DNA of 64,000 nt, taken from NCBI GenBank assembly GCA_018806985.1, contig JADANN010000432.1, forward strand, positions 310,001 through 374,000, given 5' to 3'. Numbering within the stretch: the first letter of the stretch is position 1; every line of letters starts with the position of its first letter. The notes beneath the pieces were generated by a model that saw nothing but the letters and a program-made list of their open reading frames with translations, did no database searches and was not told the DNA's origin. A program made the position numbers and the translations under genes. This DNA comes from Angiostrongylus vasorum. Its lineage: Eukaryota; Nematoda; Chromadorea; Rhabditida; Metastrongylidae. This document shows positions 59,150 through 64,000 of this stretch, one piece after another.

Positions 59150-59652
59150 TTGATAAGAATGTCTTTTTAAATGCAGGAGTCATATTTTCGTCTGCATGCT
59201 GTGTTCTTAAAATTACACCGACGGTACTCAATAACCCGAATTCATTGCATGTCTGATCGAACCGTCGACCCGCAGTTTTACAGCACTATCTAGAAATGCA
59301 ATTATCCTTGCCTTTTTGTTTTTCTCTTTTTATTAAGGATTTTAAAATGGCCACCTATGGTACAATGAAATATCAGTAATGACTACAGGGAAGAAGTGTT
59401 GCAGTAAAAATGTGACGAAATTGAACAAAAAACTTTTCAAGGTGTGTCCTGTAATGCCCTTAACAATGAAAACTAGTTAAGGAATGGAAAAAGAAAAATG
59501 AAATAAAAAAAGAATAAAAGAAAGATCCAAGAATAAATACGGACATCTTTTGCCGACTGAAATGTCAGCAGAAACATCAGCTAGAAAACAGTGACAGATT
59601 GACTACAACTTATTCTCAAATATTAAATACATCGTCCGATGGTAAAGCAATC
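59150..59652. other. Region downstream of the ApoL-like gene
   Basis: AT-rich. It probably includes the 3' UTR of the minus-strand gene. No other feature was found. Confidence 0.4.
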
Positions 59653-63045
<3,393 letters not shown>

Positions 63046-63117
63046 CTGCAGGAAGCGAAGAAAAAGAACACAAGATAATAGCAACATACATTTAAAATTT
63101 GAGGGGTTGTATAAACT

Positions 63118-63505
63118 ACCAGCGGTCTACCGCCTCATCGTGGCTGGGAGCTGATCCTGGGTATCGGGTTGCGATATGTAGCTGGAGATTCATCTCCCGG
63201 CAGGGCCTTCCAAGATGAGAAGGAGTCCGGCGTTTGCATCAGGAAGCCCAGCTGAGCGTAAACCAATACCAAGATCCACCACCATCCTGGTATCAAACTA
63301 GTCGCATGGTAGCAAATCTCCCTTTGATCCACAAGGGCTGCGAATCCCGGTGGTGGTGACGAGCTGGGCCGACTTTGCCTAGGCTGCCTTCAGGACTCCA
63401 GAGAACAACAGTGGTTATACCATCAAAACTCCAAAAGAATGGAAATTATGCTGGAGCCCACGGAACCACTGAAGACGGGCCATCCAAACATCCAAGTAGG
63501 TACAA
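63118..63505 (-). repeat. Interspersed repeat family A, copy 9
   Basis: Reverse-oriented copy from AGCGGTCTACCGCCTC to CATCCAAACATCCAAGTAGG, just upstream of the first ApoL-like exon seen. Confidence 0.85.
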
Positions 63506-63654
63506 GTAAGCGAGTATTATATAGAGGACCCATACAAGAAAATTTAAGGTATCGTATAAAATACCTAATAAAACAATAATCAGTTGCTAAAGTGTCACTT
63601 CTTCCATGTAATTACACGAAAAACTAAGAGTCTAGCTGGTGGAAGTTAAATAAA

Positions 63655-63898
63655 GGGTAAAGGAGCCATCCATTCGAGTTTACTAAGCATCGTTTGGAGG
63701 TGGTTGAATGCATATCTGGCTTTTACAATGACTCGCGGTGGCCTAGCGATGTGTCGAGCCAGTGCTGCTATCCTCCCAGACAAGTCTGGTACCAATTTGC
63801 CAACCCCCGAGTGATGGAAGGCTTGGTGGGCCATGGGCGGGGGGATCGATTCCACGTGTGTGTTGCAGGGTGCCTCCGACCTCTGCGCCACACGCGCT
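63655..63898 (-). repeat. tRNA-derived SINE family B, copy
   Basis: Copy truncated at its 3' end. The head GTGTGGCGCAGAGG lies near 63890. Confidence 0.8.
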
Positions 63899-64000
63899 GT
63901 TATAGATAGGATACGTCATTTAAATAATGTGTTCTTGATGTCACTAATCAGTACAAGGCAAAATAGGAAAAGAACTGCAAGGATGCTGTGACATTGGAGC

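Overview
The window is eukaryotic: AT-rich, short GT-AG introns mixed with long repeat-filled ones, and no operons. It looks like a strongylid (clade V parasitic, hookworm-like) nematode. The support is an RTE-type LINE and tRNA-headed SINEs of the kind common in those genomes, plus a DMRT gene and a MUT-7/EXD3-type exonuclease of nematode type. No database search was possible, so the taxonomic call is inference. Continuous ORFs are mostly repeat debris. Host genes had to be assembled exon by exon from splice sites and reading phase, and every host gene found lies on the minus strand.

Layout. 1-6 kb: a ~380 bp interspersed repeat next to an (AT)n tract, a palindrome made of Penelope-like element (PLE) termini, then two RTE LINE copies head to head. 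6-10.6 kb: mostly unassigned DNA with fold-back SINEs. 10.7-17.8 kb: a DMRT transcription factor gene (dmd-4-like) with its DM domain split by a 4.4 kb intron; that intron holds a possible nested membrane-protein gene. 18-25 kb: repeats and a small hypothetical minus-strand gene end. 25.1-45.2 kb: a 15-exon gene for a MUT-7/EXD3-family 3'-5' exonuclease. Its 8.6 kb intron 7 holds a PLE with 1.1 kb inverted arms, two RTE fragments and several SINEs. 45-53 kb: another RTE copy, PLE fragments, a perfect hairpin and an unrecognised intronless ~255-codon frame broken by two TGA codons. 55.4-56.4 kb: a small gene for a cysteine-rich, probably single-pass membrane protein. 56.9-58.6 kb: a second, decayed PLE and an RTE 3' end. 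59.6-63 kb: an apolipoprotein-L-like gene whose 5' end lies upstream of the exons found.

Two themes stand out. First, inverted arrangements recur: head-to-head LINEs, an inverted PLE, fold-back SINEs and palindromes of PLE ends. The largest would be transcribed inside the pre-mRNA of a MUT-7-type exonuclease, a family linked to small-RNA pathways. Second, PLE termini carry a repeated motif, CTGANGA + short GC stem + GAAAC + GTC, that closely resembles a hammerhead ribozyme core.
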